A stretch of 64,000 nucleotides of DNA from Piscinibacter defluvii (GCF_004011805.1 NZ_RCHJ01000006.1:310001-374000), one strand, 5' to 3'; counted from the stretch's first letter, positions 1-9,745 are shown. The notes: generated by a model not told the origin, from the sequence alone. Translations and numbers: made by a program.

Positions 1-49
1 CCTGGCGCAACAGCTCGGTGCAGTGGTCGATCGAATCGTGCTTGTCCAT
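1..49 (-). CDS. Start of an unidentified gene downstream of narI (partial)
   Basis: Only the first 16 codons are inside the window; the rest lies beyond the left edge. The ATG is at 47-49 and the readable N terminus is MDKHDSIDHCTELLRQ. It begins one base after the narI stop codon, so it is probably the last or next member of the nar operon and translationally coupled to narI. The fragment is too short to assign a family. Genes for accessory proteins, such as a peptidyl-prolyl isomerase or molybdenum cofactor enzymes, often follow narI in related bacteria, but nothing here identifies one. Confidence 0.55.
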   Translation of the reverse strand, partial: MDKHDSIDHCTELLRQ

Positions 50-50
50 G

Positions 51-758
51 TCAGCGCCCCGTCGGCAGGTTCAGTCGCCGCGCCCGCACCACCTGGTAGG
101 GCCGCACCAGGTAGGCCAGCGTGCCGAAGCCGCTCCACACGTGCACCAGGCGGGTGAACGGGAAGATCAGGAAGATCGTCATGCCGAGCACCATGTGGGC
201 GCGGAACACCGGGCCGACGCCGGCCATCAGTTCGGCCGCGCCGCCGCGGAAGGTGGCGATGCGCTGCGCCCATTCGGCCAGCACCAGCATCATGCTGCCG
301 TCCAGGTGCTGGGCCGACAGCGGCACCGTCGCCAGCCCGAGCGCGAACTGCAGCCACAGCAGCACCAGCAGCACGATGTCGCTGGTCCTGCTGGTGGCGC
401 GGATGCGTGCGTCGGCCAGGCGCCGGTGCAGCAGCAGCGTGAGCCCGACGATGCCGAGCACGCCGAAGATGCCGCCCGAGACCATCGCCAGCAGCTGCTT
501 GGCGCCGGCCGAGAGGAAGGGCTCGTAGACGAAGTGCGGCGTCAGCATGCCGAACGTGTGGCCGAACAGCAGGAACAGGATGCCGAGGTGGAACAGGTTG
601 CTGCCCCACTTGAGCTGGCCGGCGCGCAGCAGCTGCGACGAGTCGCTCTTCCAGGTGTACTGGTCGCGGTCGAAGCGCAGCAGGCTGCCGAGCAGGAACA
701 CCGCGAGGCAGAGGTAGGGGTAGACGCCGAACAGCAGCGTGTCGAGCCAGGCCTTCAT
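51..758 (-). CDS. narI: Respiratory nitrate reductase gamma subunit NarI
   Basis: NarI is the membrane cytochrome b of the NarGHI complex. It oxidises quinol at the periplasmic side and passes electrons through two b hemes to NarH. The 235-residue product has five hydrophobic segments. The four expected heme-ligand histidines are visible: His57 and His67 in the second helix region (HLGILFLLFGH) and His188 and His206 near the C terminus (AHMVLGMTIFLIFPFTRLVH). The reading frame stays open further upstream, but the ATG at 756-758 is chosen because it overlaps the narJ stop as ATGA and gives the normal NarI N terminus (MKAWLDTLLFGVYPY). Last identified gene of the narK1-narK2-GHJI operon. Confidence 0.97.
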   Translation of the reverse strand: MKAWLDTLLFGVYPYLCLAVFLLGSLLRFDRDQYTWKSDSSQLLRAGQLKWGSNLFHLGILFLLFGHTFGMLTPHFVYEPFLSAGAKQLLAMVSGGIFGVLGIVGLTLLLHRRLADARIRATSRTSDIVLLVLLWLQFALGLATVPLSAQHLDGSMMLVLAEWAQRIATFRGGAAELMAGVGPVFRAHMVLGMTIFLIFPFTRLVHVWSGFGTLAYLVRPYQVVRARRLNLPTGR

Positions 759-1456
759 GCGTGGGCTCCTTGGGTCGGATGAGTCTGGGGGGGCTTGCGG
801 ACGATCTGCACCGGCTGCGGCGTGCCGGGGCGGGCCTGGCCCTGGGTCGAGCAGCCGTCGAAGGCGGCCGGCTCCTCCCAGGCCTCGTCGAGCGCCGGCT
901 CGCTCGCCACCGGCACGGCCTGCGCCTTCTCGCCGGCCAGCTCGATCACCGCGCCGAGCACGCTGGCGTACGGGCTGCCGCGCTCGAGCAGCGCGCTGAA
1001 CACCTTGGCGAGCAGGTGCGCCGTCTCGGCCAGGAACTCGCGCGCGGCGCGCGGCGCGAGCGTGGAGGCGAACTCGAGCAGCACGCACAGGTGGTCGGGC
1101 AGCTCGTCGGGGCCGAACAGCAGGCCCGCCTGCTCGTAGGTGCGGATCAGGTCGATCATCGCCGGCCCGCGATCACGCGAGTCGCCGTGCACATGCTCGA
1201 ACAGGTGCAGCGAGGTGCTGCGGCCGCGGTCGAACAGCTCGACGTAGACGGCCTCGGCCGCGAGCGGGTCGCTGGCGGCCAGGCCGTCCATCAGCGTCTC
1301 GAGTTCGGCGCGGCGCGACAAGCCCAGCGCCCGCTCGGAGCGCAGCGCCTCGCGCAGCTCGGGCAGGTGGGCACGCAGCTCGGCATCCGGGTAGGCGAGC
1401 AGCCTGGCAAGCACGCGCAAGCTCAGCCGCGCGTCGGGGGGAGCGAAGAAGTCCAT
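755..1456 (-). CDS. narJ: Nitrate reductase assembly chaperone NarJ
   Basis: NarJ is a cytoplasmic chaperone that binds apo-NarG during molybdenum cofactor insertion and membrane docking. It is not part of the final enzyme. The 233-residue product begins MDFFAPPDARLSLRVLARLLAYPD and has the all-helical NarJ/TorD-type make-up, with the conserved central stretch STSLHLFEHVHGDSRDRG. The C-terminal ~40 residues are Pro/Gln-rich and probably disordered. A Shine-Dalgarno sequence (GGAGG) lies inside the end of narH. The start is two bases after the narH stop, and the stop overlaps the narI start, so the three genes are tightly coupled. Confidence 0.96.
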   Translation of the reverse strand: MDFFAPPDARLSLRVLARLLAYPDAELRAHLPELREALRSERALGLSRRAELETLMDGLAASDPLAAEAVYVELFDRGRSTSLHLFEHVHGDSRDRGPAMIDLIRTYEQAGLLFGPDELPDHLCVLLEFASTLAPRAAREFLAETAHLLAKVFSALLERGSPYASVLGAVIELAGEKAQAVPVASEPALDEAWEEPAAFDGCSTQGQARPGTPQPVQIVRKPPQTHPTQGAHA

Positions 1457-1458
1457 GC

Positions 1459-2982
1459 TCAGACCTCCGCCTTGATCGGGATGGTGCGGCGCTTGCCGCC
1501 GCCGAACAGGCTGACGTCGCTCGAACCTTCCGAGCAGCCGTTGCCGAACGAGAAGCCGCAGCCGCCGCGCACGTCGAAGGCGTTCTCGGCGTACTCGCGG
1601 TGCGTGCTGGGGATGACGAAGCGGTCCTCGTAGTTGGCGATCGCCATCGTGCGGTACATCGCCTCGACCTCGGCCTCCGTCAGCCCGACCTGCTGCAGCG
1701 CCGCCAGGTCCGGCGTGCCGTCGACATGCTTGCCGCGCTGGTAGGCGCGCATCGCCAGCATGCGCTCGAGCGCACGCACCACCGGCACGGTGTCGCCCGC
1801 GGTCAGCAGGTTGGCGAGGTACTTGATCGGGATGCGCAGCTGCTGCACGTCCGGGATCTGGCCGTTCACGCCCACGTGGCCGGCGTTGGCCGCGGCGGTG
1901 ATGGGCGACAGCGGCGGCACGTACCAGACCATCGGCAGCGTGCGGTACTCCGGGTGCAGCGGCAACGCGACCTTCCACTCCACCGCCATCTTGTAGACCG
2001 GGCTCCTGCGCGCCGCCTCCATCCAGGCGTCGGGAATGCCGTCGGCACGCGCCTGCTCGATCACGGCCGGGTCGTTCGGGTCGAGGAAGATGCCTAGCTG
2101 CGCCTCGTAGAGCTCGCGGTCGTGCGCGACGCTCGCCGCCTGCTCGATGCGGTCGGCGTCGTACAGCAGCACGCCGAGGTAGCGGATGCGGCCCACGCAG
2201 GTCTCGGAACACACCGTCGGCTGGCCCGCCTCGATGCGCGGGTAGCAGAAGATGCACTTCTCGGCCTTGCCGGTGTTCCAGTTGTAGTAGATCTTCTTGT
2301 ACGGGCAGCCCGACACGCACATGCGCCAGCCGCGGCACTTGTCCTGGTCGATCAGGACGATGCCATCCTCCTCGCGCTTGTAGATGCTGCCGCTCGGGCA
2401 GCTCGCCACGCAGGCCGGGTTCAGGCAGTGCTCGCACAGCCGGGGCAGGTACATCATGAAGGTGTTCTCGAACTGCCCGTAGATGTCCTTCTGCACCTCG
2501 TCGAAGTTCTTGTCCTTCGAGCGCTTGGAGAACTCTCCGCCCAGGATCTCCTCCCAGTTCGGGCCCCACTCGATCTTCTCCATGCGCTGCCCGGTGATGA
2601 GCGAACGCGGGCGCGCGGTCGGCGCGGCCTTCATCTCGGGCGCCGACTGCAGGTGCTCGTAGTCGAAGGTGAAGGGCTCGTAGTAGTCGTCGATCTGCGG
2701 CAGGTTCGGGTTGGCGAAGATGCGCATCAGCAGCTTCCACTTCGCGCCCTGGCGCGGCTCGATCGAGCCGTCGGCGTTGCGCACCCAGCCGCCGTTCCAC
2801 TTGTCCTGGTTCTCCCACTCCTTCGGGTAGCCGATGCCGGGTTTGGTCTCGACGTTGTTGAACCAGGCGTACTCCATGCCCTTGCGGCTGGTCCAGACGT
2901 TCTTGCAGGTGACCGAACAGGTATGGCAGCCGATGCACTTGTCCAGGTTCAGCACCATGCCGATTTGTGCGCGGACCTTCAT
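1459..2982 (-). CDS. narH: Respiratory nitrate reductase beta subunit NarH
   Basis: NarH is the electron-transfer subunit that carries electrons from NarI heme to NarG. The 507-residue product has the four ferredoxin-type cysteine groups of the family. The first is Cys16/19/22/26 (CIGCHTCSVTC), followed by CEHCLNPACVASCP, CRGWRMCVSGCP and CIFCYPRIEAGQPTVC. The Trp in place of the second Cys of CRGWRMC is normal for NarH and marks the [3Fe-4S] cluster; the others hold [4Fe-4S] clusters. Length matches the family (about 510). The ATG overlaps the narG stop codon as ATGA. Cytoplasmic, membrane-associated. Confidence 0.98.
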   Translation of the reverse strand: MKVRAQIGMVLNLDKCIGCHTCSVTCKNVWTSRKGMEYAWFNNVETKPGIGYPKEWENQDKWNGGWVRNADGSIEPRQGAKWKLLMRIFANPNLPQIDDYYEPFTFDYEHLQSAPEMKAAPTARPRSLITGQRMEKIEWGPNWEEILGGEFSKRSKDKNFDEVQKDIYGQFENTFMMYLPRLCEHCLNPACVASCPSGSIYKREEDGIVLIDQDKCRGWRMCVSGCPYKKIYYNWNTGKAEKCIFCYPRIEAGQPTVCSETCVGRIRYLGVLLYDADRIEQAASVAHDRELYEAQLGIFLDPNDPAVIEQARADGIPDAWMEAARRSPVYKMAVEWKVALPLHPEYRTLPMVWYVPPLSPITAAANAGHVGVNGQIPDVQQLRIPIKYLANLLTAGDTVPVVRALERMLAMRAYQRGKHVDGTPDLAALQQVGLTEAEVEAMYRTMAIANYEDRFVIPSTHREYAENAFDVRGGCGFSFGNGCSEGSSDVSLFGGGKRRTIPIKAEV

Positions 2983-5900
2983 GCCACTTCTCCGTCAAGC
3001 CAGTCGACCTTGTTCATCTTGCGCACCACGACGAACTCGTCGCGGTTGGTGCCGATGGTCCCGTAGTAGTTGAAGCCGTAGCTCAGCTGCGCGTAGCCGC
3101 CGATCATGTGCGTGGGCTTGAGCACGATGCGCGTCACCGAGTTGTGGATGCCGCCGCGCGTGCCGGTGATCTCCGAGCCCGGCGTGTTGATGATCTTTTC
3201 CTGCGCGTGGTACATCAGCACCATGCCCGGGTTGACGCGCTGGCTGACCACCGCGCGTGCCGCGATCGCGCCGTTGATGTTGAACAGCTCCACCCAGTCG
3301 TTGTCGGCGATGCCGGCGCGCTTCGCGTCGTCCTCCGACAGCCAGATCACCGGCCCGCCGCGGTTCAGCGTCAGCATCATCAGGTTGTCGCTGTAGGTGC
3401 TGTGGATGCCCCACTTCTGGTGCGGCGTGATGAAGTTCAGCAGGATCTCGGTGTTGCCGTTGCCCTTGATGCCGTGGATGCCCGCGGTCGTCTTCAGGTC
3501 CACCGGCGGGCGGTAGCTGACGAAGCCCTCGCCGAAGGCGCGCATCCAGGGGTGGTCCTGGTAGAACTGCTGGCGCCCGGTGAGCGTGCGCCAGGGGATC
3601 AGCTCGTGCACGTTGGTGTAGCCGGCGTTGTACGAGACCTTCTCGCTCTCCAGCCCGCTCCAGGTGGGCGAGCTGATGATCTTGCGCGGCTGCGCCTGGA
3701 TGTCGCGGAAGCGGATCTTCTCGTCCTCGCGGTGCAGTGCCAGGTGCACGTGCTCGCGGCCGGTGGCCTTGGACAGGGCCTCCCAGGCCTTGACCGCCAC
3801 GTGGCCGTTGGTCTCGGGCGCGAGCTGCAGCACCACCTCGCAGGCATCGATGTCGCTGTCGATCCTCGGCATGCCGCAGGTGGCGCCGGGCTCGGTGACC
3901 ACGCCGTTGAGCTCGGCGAGCTGCTTCACCTCGTCCTGCGTGTTCCAGGCGATGCCCTTGCCGCCGTTGCCCACCTTGGTCATCAGCGGCCCGAGCGCGG
4001 TGAAGCGCTTGTAGACGTTCGGGTAGTCGCGCTCGACCACCGTCATCTGCGGCGCGGTGAGGCCGGGAATGAGCTCGCACTCGCCCTTCTTCCACTCCTT
4101 CACGTCGAAGGGCTGGGCCAGCTCGGCCGGGCTGTCGTGCATCAGCGGGGTCAGCACCAGCTCCTTCTCCACGCCCAGGTGCCCGACGCAGACCTCGCTG
4201 AACTTCTTCGCGAAGCCCTTGTAGATGTCCCAGTCGCTGCGCGACTGCCAGGCCGGGTCCACCGCCGTCGACAGCGGGTGGATGAACGGGTGCATGTCGC
4301 TGGTGTTGAGGTCGTTCTTCTCGTACCAGGTCGCGGTGGGCAGCACGATGTCCGAGTACAGGCAGGTGGTGCTCATGCGGAAGTCGAGCGTCACCAGCAG
4401 GTCGAGCTTGCCCTCGGGCGCCTGGTCGTGCCAGACCACCTCCTCGGGCTTGGCGTCGTCCGGGCCCAGGTCCTTGCCCTGCACGCCGTGCGTGGTGCCC
4501 AGCAGGTGCTTGAGGAAGTACTCGTGGCCCTTGCCCGAGGAGCCGAGCAGGTTGGAGCGCCAGACGAACATGTTGCGCGGCCAGTTGGCCGGCGCGTCCG
4601 GGTCCTCGCAGCTCATGCGCAGCGCGCCGCTCTTCAGCGCGGCGCTCGCGTAGGCCTTGGCGTCCTGGCCCGCCGCGGCGGCGTCCTTCACCACCTGGAT
4701 GGGGTTGGTCTGAAGCTGCGGCGCCGAGGGCAGCCAGCCCATGCGCTCGGCGCGCACGTTGTAGTCGATCATGCTGCCGCCGAAGGCCGCCTTGTCGGCC
4801 AGGGGCGAGAGCACCTCCTCGACGCCGAGCTTCTCGTAGCGCCACTGGTCGGTGTGGGCGTAGAAGAAGCTGGTGCTGTTCTGCTGGCGCGGCGGGCGGA
4901 TCCAGTCCAGCGCGAACGCGAGCGCGGTCCAGCCGGTCTGCGGGCGCAGCTTCTCCTGGCCCACGTAGTGCGCCCAGCCGCCGCCGCTCTGGCCGATGCA
5001 GCCGCACATCATCAGCATGTTGATGATGCCGCGGTAGTTCATGTCGCAGTGGTACCAGTGGTTCATCGCGGCGCCGATGATCACCATCGACTTGCCGCGT
5101 GTCTTGTCGGCGTTGTCGGCGAACTCGCGCGCCACGCTGATCACCTGCGCCCGCGGCACGCCGGTGATGCGCTCCTGCCAGGCCGGCGTGTAGGGCGTGT
5201 CGTCGTCGTAGCCGGTGGCCGCGGTCTCGCCGTCCAGGCCGCGCGCGACGCCGTAGTTGGCGAGCTGCAGGTCGAACACCGTGGCGACGATGGCCTCGCG
5301 CTTCTCGCCGGCCTTGCCGAGCGTGATGCGCTGCACCGGCACCGTGCGCACCAGCACCTCGCCGTCGCGCTGCGGGCTGGCGGTGAAGTGCTCGGTCGCG
5401 CTGCCGGCGAAGTACGGGAAGGCCACCTGCGCGGTCTGCGCGCTCGGGTGATCGCCCTCGAGCACCGAGAGCTTGAGCGTCACGTCCCGGCCGTGGCGCG
5501 CCTCCCGGGCCTCGAGGTTCCACTGGCCGGCGTCGGCGCGCCCGTCCGGGCCCCAGCGGAAGCCGATCGCGCCGTTCGGCAGCACGACCTTGCCGACCGC
5601 GTCGAAGGCCACCGTCTTCCATTCCGGGTGGTTGGCCTGGCCGAGCTTGCCGTTGAAGTCGCTCGCGCGCACGTAGCGGTCGGGCACCAGCGCCGTGCGC
5701 CCGTCGGGCAGCTGCTGCTCCTTCAGCAGCACCAGCATCGGCAGGTCGGTGTAGCGGCGCGCGTAGTCGTCGAAGTAGGCCGACCGCCTGTCGACGTAAA
5801 ACTCCTTCAGGATCACGTGGCCCATCGCCATCGCGAGCGCGGCATCGGTGCCCTGCTTGGGGTGCAGCCAGAGGTCGCAGAGCTTGCTGATCTCGGCGTA

Positions 5901-6749
5901 GTCGGGGGTCACCGCGACCGTCTTCGCGCCCTTGTAGCGCACCTCGGTGAAGAAGTGCGCATCGGGCGTGCGCGTCTGCGGCACGTTGCTGCCCCAGGCG
6001 ATCAGGTAGGTGCTGTTGTACCAGTCGGCCGACTCGGGCACGTCGGTCTGCTCGCCCCAGATCTGCGGGCTCGAGGGCGGCAGGTCGCAGTACCAGTCGT
6101 AGAAGCTCATGCACACGCCGCCGATCAGCGACAGGTAGCGCGAGCCCGCGGCGTAGCTGACCATCGACATCGCCGGGATCGGCGAGAAGCCGATGATGCG
6201 GTCCGGCCCGTGCTTCTTGATGGTGTGCACGTTGGCCGCGGCGATGATCTCGTTGACCTCGTCCCAGCTCGAGCGCACGAAGCCGCCCAGGCCGCGCACG
6301 CGCTGCCAGTCGCGCCGCTTCGCCTCGTCGCCCACCAGGCTGGCCCAGGCGGTCACCGGGTCGTGCTGCAGGCGCGCCTCGCGCCAGGCCTTCAGCAGCC
6401 GGCCGCGCACCAGCGGGTACTTCACGCGGTTGGCGCTGTAGAGGTACCAGCTGTAGCTCGCGCCGCGTGCGCAGCCGCGCGGCTCGTGGTTGGGCATGTC
6501 CCAGCGCGTGCGCGGGTAGTCGGTCTGCTGCGTCTCCCAGGTGACGATGCCGCCCTTGACGTGGATCTTCCACGAGCACGAACCGGTGCAGTTCACGCCG
6601 TGGGTGGAGCGCACCACCTTGTCGTGCGCCCAGCGGTCGCGGTAGGCGTCCTCCCAGGTGCGGTCTTCGCCGGTGGCGACGCCGTGGCCGCCGGAGAAGG
6701 CCTCCCTGGGCTGCTTGAAGTAGGTCAGTCGATCGAGGAAGTGGCTCAT
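2979..6749 (-). CDS. narG: Respiratory nitrate reductase alpha (catalytic) subunit NarG
   Basis: NarG reduces nitrate to nitrite at a molybdenum bis-MGD centre on the cytoplasmic face of the membrane, coupled to quinol oxidation through NarH and NarI. The 1256-residue product has the N-terminal FS0 cluster ligands His50, Cys54, Cys58 and Cys93 at the same positions as in E. coli NarG. It also has the ADWYNST motif that supplies the Asp ligand to molybdenum. The C-terminal molybdopterin dinucleotide-binding domain is present (SYGFNYYGTIGTNRDEFV near the end). Full length and unbroken. A good ribosome-binding site (GAAGGAA) precedes the ATG, and narK2 ends only 10 bases upstream. This is a membrane-bound Nar, not a periplasmic Nap. 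Confidence 0.98.
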   Translation of the reverse strand: MSHFLDRLTYFKQPREAFSGGHGVATGEDRTWEDAYRDRWAHDKVVRSTHGVNCTGSCSWKIHVKGGIVTWETQQTDYPRTRWDMPNHEPRGCARGASYSWYLYSANRVKYPLVRGRLLKAWREARLQHDPVTAWASLVGDEAKRRDWQRVRGLGGFVRSSWDEVNEIIAAANVHTIKKHGPDRIIGFSPIPAMSMVSYAAGSRYLSLIGGVCMSFYDWYCDLPPSSPQIWGEQTDVPESADWYNSTYLIAWGSNVPQTRTPDAHFFTEVRYKGAKTVAVTPDYAEISKLCDLWLHPKQGTDAALAMAMGHVILKEFYVDRRSAYFDDYARRYTDLPMLVLLKEQQLPDGRTALVPDRYVRASDFNGKLGQANHPEWKTVAFDAVGKVVLPNGAIGFRWGPDGRADAGQWNLEAREARHGRDVTLKLSVLEGDHPSAQTAQVAFPYFAGSATEHFTASPQRDGEVLVRTVPVQRITLGKAGEKREAIVATVFDLQLANYGVARGLDGETAATGYDDDTPYTPAWQERITGVPRAQVISVAREFADNADKTRGKSMVIIGAAMNHWYHCDMNYRGIINMLMMCGCIGQSGGGWAHYVGQEKLRPQTGWTALAFALDWIRPPRQQNSTSFFYAHTDQWRYEKLGVEEVLSPLADKAAFGGSMIDYNVRAERMGWLPSAPQLQTNPIQVVKDAAAAGQDAKAYASAALKSGALRMSCEDPDAPANWPRNMFVWRSNLLGSSGKGHEYFLKHLLGTTHGVQGKDLGPDDAKPEEVVWHDQAPEGKLDLLVTLDFRMSTTCLYSDIVLPTATWYEKNDLNTSDMHPFIHPLSTAVDPAWQSRSDWDIYKGFAKKFSEVCVGHLGVEKELVLTPLMHDSPAELAQPFDVKEWKKGECELIPGLTAPQMTVVERDYPNVYKRFTALGPLMTKVGNGGKGIAWNTQDEVKQLAELNGVVTEPGATCGMPRIDSDIDACEVVLQLAPETNGHVAVKAWEALSKATGREHVHLALHREDEKIRFRDIQAQPRKIISSPTWSGLESEKVSYNAGYTNVHELIPWRTLTGRQQFYQDHPWMRAFGEGFVSYRPPVDLKTTAGIHGIKGNGNTEILLNFITPHQKWGIHSTYSDNLMMLTLNRGGPVIWLSEDDAKRAGIADNDWVELFNINGAIAARAVVSQRVNPGMVLMYHAQEKIINTPGSEITGTRGGIHNSVTRIVLKPTHMIGGYAQLSYGFNYYGTIGTNRDEFVVVRKMNKVDWLDGEVA

Positions 6750-6759
6750 GGAAATTCCT

Positions 6760-8412
6760 TCAGGGGTTCTTCACGTAGGCGTTGCGGCGCAGGTAGAACC
6801 ACCAGTTCAGCACCAGGCAGACGGCGTAGAACACGGCGAAGCCGTACATCGCGGCCTGCGGCGTGCCGGCCTTGATCTGGTTGCCGATCACGATCGGCGC
6901 GACGAAGGCGCCGTAGGCGGCCACCGCCGAAGTCCAGCCCAGCACCGGGCCGGCCTGGGCGCGGTCGAAGATCACGCCGATGGTGCGGAAGGTCGAGCCG
7001 TTGCCGATGCCGCTGGCGGCGAACAGCAGGATGAACAGGCCGAGGAAGGCCGGGAAATACTGCTCCGGCGTGGCCGACTGGTAGGCCTGCATCATCACGT
7101 AGCCCACCGCGGCCGAGGCCACCACCATCACCGCCGAGATCACCTGCGTGACGATCGAGCCGCCGAGCTTGTCGCTGATCCAGCCGCCGATCGGGCGCAC
7201 CGCGGCGCCGACGAAGGGGCCGATCCAGGCGTAGGTGAAGGCCGAGGGTGCGTTCGGGTTCTTCAGCGCGTGCTGCAGCACGCCGTTCGCATCGGGCACG
7301 TGGCTGATGCCGAAGATCACCGCGATGGACAGCGGCAGCGCCATCGAGAAGCCGATGAAGGAGCCGAAGGTGACGATGTACAGCGCCGTCATCGACCAGG
7401 TGTGCTTGTCGCGGAAGATCGCGAACTGCTTCGCGATGTTCTCCTTCATCGGGCCGAAGGCGGCGAGCTTCATGATCAGCAGCGCCGCGACGATGTCCAG
7501 CGGGATCGCCACCCACATGCTGATCAGGCCGAGCCCGGTGGGCTTGGGCAGGTAGAGGTACAGGCCGAGGATCGAGGGGATGAAGGCCAGCGTGTAGAGC
7601 CAGGTGATCTTGGCGAACGCGACGACGGGCGCGCCGGTGTCGGGCGAGACCGTCTTCAGGTTGTTCATGCCGAACCAGCACAGCACCGCCAGCGGCACCA
7701 GCGAGAGCACCCAGGCGAAGCCGGCGTTCTGGATCCAGGTCGGCGTGCCGGCGGCGATCTTGCCGAGGATCCAGCCGCTGTCCTTCAGCAGCGTCATCGG
7801 TTCGCCGCCGACGGCGCCGAACAGGCCGACCGTCATGACGAGAGGGATGACGACCTGCATCGTCGTGACGCCGAAGTTGCCCAGCCCGGCGTTCAGCCCG
7901 AGCGCCGTGCCCTGCAGCCGCTTCGGGAAGAAGGTGCTGATGTTGGACATCGAGCTGGCGAAGTTGCCGCCGCCCACGCCCGACCACAGCGCCATCAGCT
8001 GGAACACCCACAGCGGCCAGTCCTTGTGCTGCAGCGCGATGCCGGTGCCGATGGCCGGCGCGAGCAGCATCGCGGTGGTCAGGAAGATGGTGTTGCGCCC
8101 GCCCGCCAGGCGCACCAGGAAGGAGGCCGGGATGCGCATGGTCGCGCCGGCGATGCCGGCGATCGCGGTCAGCGTGAACAGCTCGGCCTGCGTGAACGGG
8201 AAGCCGAGGTTGAGCATCTGCACGCTGATGATTCCCCACATGCCCCAGACCGCGAAGCCGCACAGCAGCGCGGGCACCGAGATCCAGAGGTTGCGGTAGG
8301 CGATCTTCTTGCCTGTGCTCTCCCAGAAGGCGTCATCCTCCGGGCGCCAATCCGCGATGTCGGGGCCACTGGGCGCGCGTGCGGACGCGCCAGTGACGGT
8401 GGTGGTGTTCAT
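6760..8412 (-). CDS. narK2: Nitrate/nitrite transporter, NarK2-type (MFS, NNP family)
   Basis: A major facilitator protein of the nitrate/nitrite porter family, 550 residues, with about 12 membrane segments. The NNP signatures are visible as GVGGGNFASSMSNISTFFPK in the middle of the N-terminal half and ASGIGNGSTFRTIGVIFDR in the C-terminal half. A hydrophilic N-terminal extension of about 40 residues precedes the first helix. In paired systems NarK1 and NarK2 divide nitrate/proton import from nitrate/nitrite exchange; the second gene, closest to narG, is usually the exchanger, but that division is inferred here. A Shine-Dalgarno sequence (GAGGAAC) precedes the ATG. It sits 19 bases after narK1 and 10 before narG in one operon. 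Confidence 0.93.
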   Translation of the reverse strand: MNTTTVTGASARAPSGPDIADWRPEDDAFWESTGKKIAYRNLWISVPALLCGFAVWGMWGIISVQMLNLGFPFTQAELFTLTAIAGIAGATMRIPASFLVRLAGGRNTIFLTTAMLLAPAIGTGIALQHKDWPLWVFQLMALWSGVGGGNFASSMSNISTFFPKRLQGTALGLNAGLGNFGVTTMQVVIPLVMTVGLFGAVGGEPMTLLKDSGWILGKIAAGTPTWIQNAGFAWVLSLVPLAVLCWFGMNNLKTVSPDTGAPVVAFAKITWLYTLAFIPSILGLYLYLPKPTGLGLISMWVAIPLDIVAALLIMKLAAFGPMKENIAKQFAIFRDKHTWSMTALYIVTFGSFIGFSMALPLSIAVIFGISHVPDANGVLQHALKNPNAPSAFTYAWIGPFVGAAVRPIGGWISDKLGGSIVTQVISAVMVVASAAVGYVMMQAYQSATPEQYFPAFLGLFILLFAASGIGNGSTFRTIGVIFDRAQAGPVLGWTSAVAAYGAFVAPIVIGNQIKAGTPQAAMYGFAVFYAVCLVLNWWFYLRRNAYVKNP

Positions 8413-8431
8413 GATGGTTCCTCGAAGAAGC

Positions 8432-9682
8432 TCAGCGTGCGAACGCCTGGGAACGCGGACCGATGACCTCGGTCTTGCGCACCTCGGTCCAGTACATCCA
8501 GATCAGCGAGACCCAGACCACGCCGTACATCAGCATGAAGGCGCTGGAGCGGATGCCGGTCAGGTCCATCAGCGCGCCGAACATGATCGGCAGCACGAAG
8601 CCGCCCAGGCCGCCGGCCAGGCCGACGATGCCGCTGATCGCGCCGATGTTCCCCGGGTAGTCGTCGCTGATGTACTTGAAGACACTCGCCTTGCCGAAGG
8701 CCCAGCAGATGCCCAGCACGAACATCAGCGCGGTGAAGGCGTAGACGTTCAGCCCGATGTGGAAGGTCTTCGCGCCGTTGACGGTGAGGATCGTGAAGTC
8801 GGTCTGCGGGTAGGAGAGCAGGAACAGGCAGATCCAGCTCACCCACATCACCCACCAGGTGACGCTGTGCGCACCGTACTTGTCGGACAGCCAGCCGCCG
8901 ATGGCGCGCAGCACGCCGCCGGGCAGCGAGAAACACGCCGCCAGCAGCGCCGCGGCACGGATGTCCAGGCCGTACTCGCCCACGTAGTACTGCACCATCC
9001 ACAGGCTCAGCGCGACATAGCCGCCGAACACGATCGAGTAGTACTGGCAGTACTTCAGGACCTTGGGGTCCTTCAGCGCCTTGAGCTGGTCGGTGAACTT
9101 GGTGTGCGCGGGCACCCGGTGCGCCGGGTCGCTGTGGCTGAAGAGCCAGAACACGATCACCGTGCCGAGCATGATCGCGGCGTAGACGGTCGGCACCATG
9201 GTCCAGCCGAAGGCGACCACGAGCGCCGGGGCCACGAACTTGTTGACCGCCGCGCCCGAGTTGCCGGCGCCGTACACGCCCATCGCGAAGCCCTGGCGCT
9301 TTTTCGGGAACCAGCGCGCCACGTAGGGCGTGCCCACCGAGAACGAACCGCCGGCCAGGCCGACGAACAGGCCGATCACGAGGAAATGCCAGTACGCGGT
9401 GGCGTACGACATCAGGAAGATCGCCGGCACCGTGGCGGCCATCAGCACGGCCATCACGATGCGGCCGCCGTACTTGTCGGTCCAGATGCCCAGCGGCACG
9501 CGGATCAGCGAGCCGGTCAGCACCGGGGTGGCGGTCAGCAGACCGAACTCGGTGGCGTTCAGGTTCAGCGCCTTCTTGATCGGGATGCCGATCACGCCGA
9601 ACATCATCCAGACCATGAAGCACACGGTGAACGCCAGGGTGCTGACGATCAGCACCGAGAGCGCCTGGCCCTGCTTGCTCAT
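8432..9682 (-). CDS. narK1: Nitrate transporter, NarK1-type (MFS, NNP family)
   Basis: First gene of the nar operon: a 416-residue major facilitator transporter with 12 predicted membrane helices. Recognisable NNP features include GLAGGSFSVGTPYVARWFPK and GAGNSGAAVNKFVAPAL. It probably imports nitrate with protons, while narK2 exchanges nitrate for nitrite (inferred from the usual pairing). The frame is open for another 160 bases upstream, but that stretch has no transporter sequence. The ATG at 9680-9682, preceded by GGGGAA about 6 bases away and giving MSKQGQALSVLIV, is the credible start. A -10-like TAGAGT (minus strand, 9712-9717) would give a leader of about 23 nt. Confidence 0.92.
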   Translation of the reverse strand: MSKQGQALSVLIVSTLAFTVCFMVWMMFGVIGIPIKKALNLNATEFGLLTATPVLTGSLIRVPLGIWTDKYGGRIVMAVLMAATVPAIFLMSYATAYWHFLVIGLFVGLAGGSFSVGTPYVARWFPKKRQGFAMGVYGAGNSGAAVNKFVAPALVVAFGWTMVPTVYAAIMLGTVIVFWLFSHSDPAHRVPAHTKFTDQLKALKDPKVLKYCQYYSIVFGGYVALSLWMVQYYVGEYGLDIRAAALLAACFSLPGGVLRAIGGWLSDKYGAHSVTWWVMWVSWICLFLLSYPQTDFTILTVNGAKTFHIGLNVYAFTALMFVLGICWAFGKASVFKYISDDYPGNIGAISGIVGLAGGLGGFVLPIMFGALMDLTGIRSSAFMLMYGVVWVSLIWMYWTEVRKTEVIGPRSQAFAR

Positions 9683-9745
9683 GAGGTTCCCCGTCTCGTT
9701 CCCATGCCGGCACTCTAGGAATACGGGGTCGCGGGCGGCATCCGT

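Noticed and set aside
1459-2982. Loss of a cluster cysteine in NarH (CRGWRMC).
   Set aside because: Trp at this place is the normal NarH feature for the [3Fe-4S] cluster.
2967-6875. A 1302-codon open frame on the plus strand, antisense to narG.
   Set aside because: Its sequence is low-complexity Ala/Arg/Val/His-rich and matches no family. It is the mirror of a highly biased, full-length narG. GC-rich genomes produce such frames routinely.
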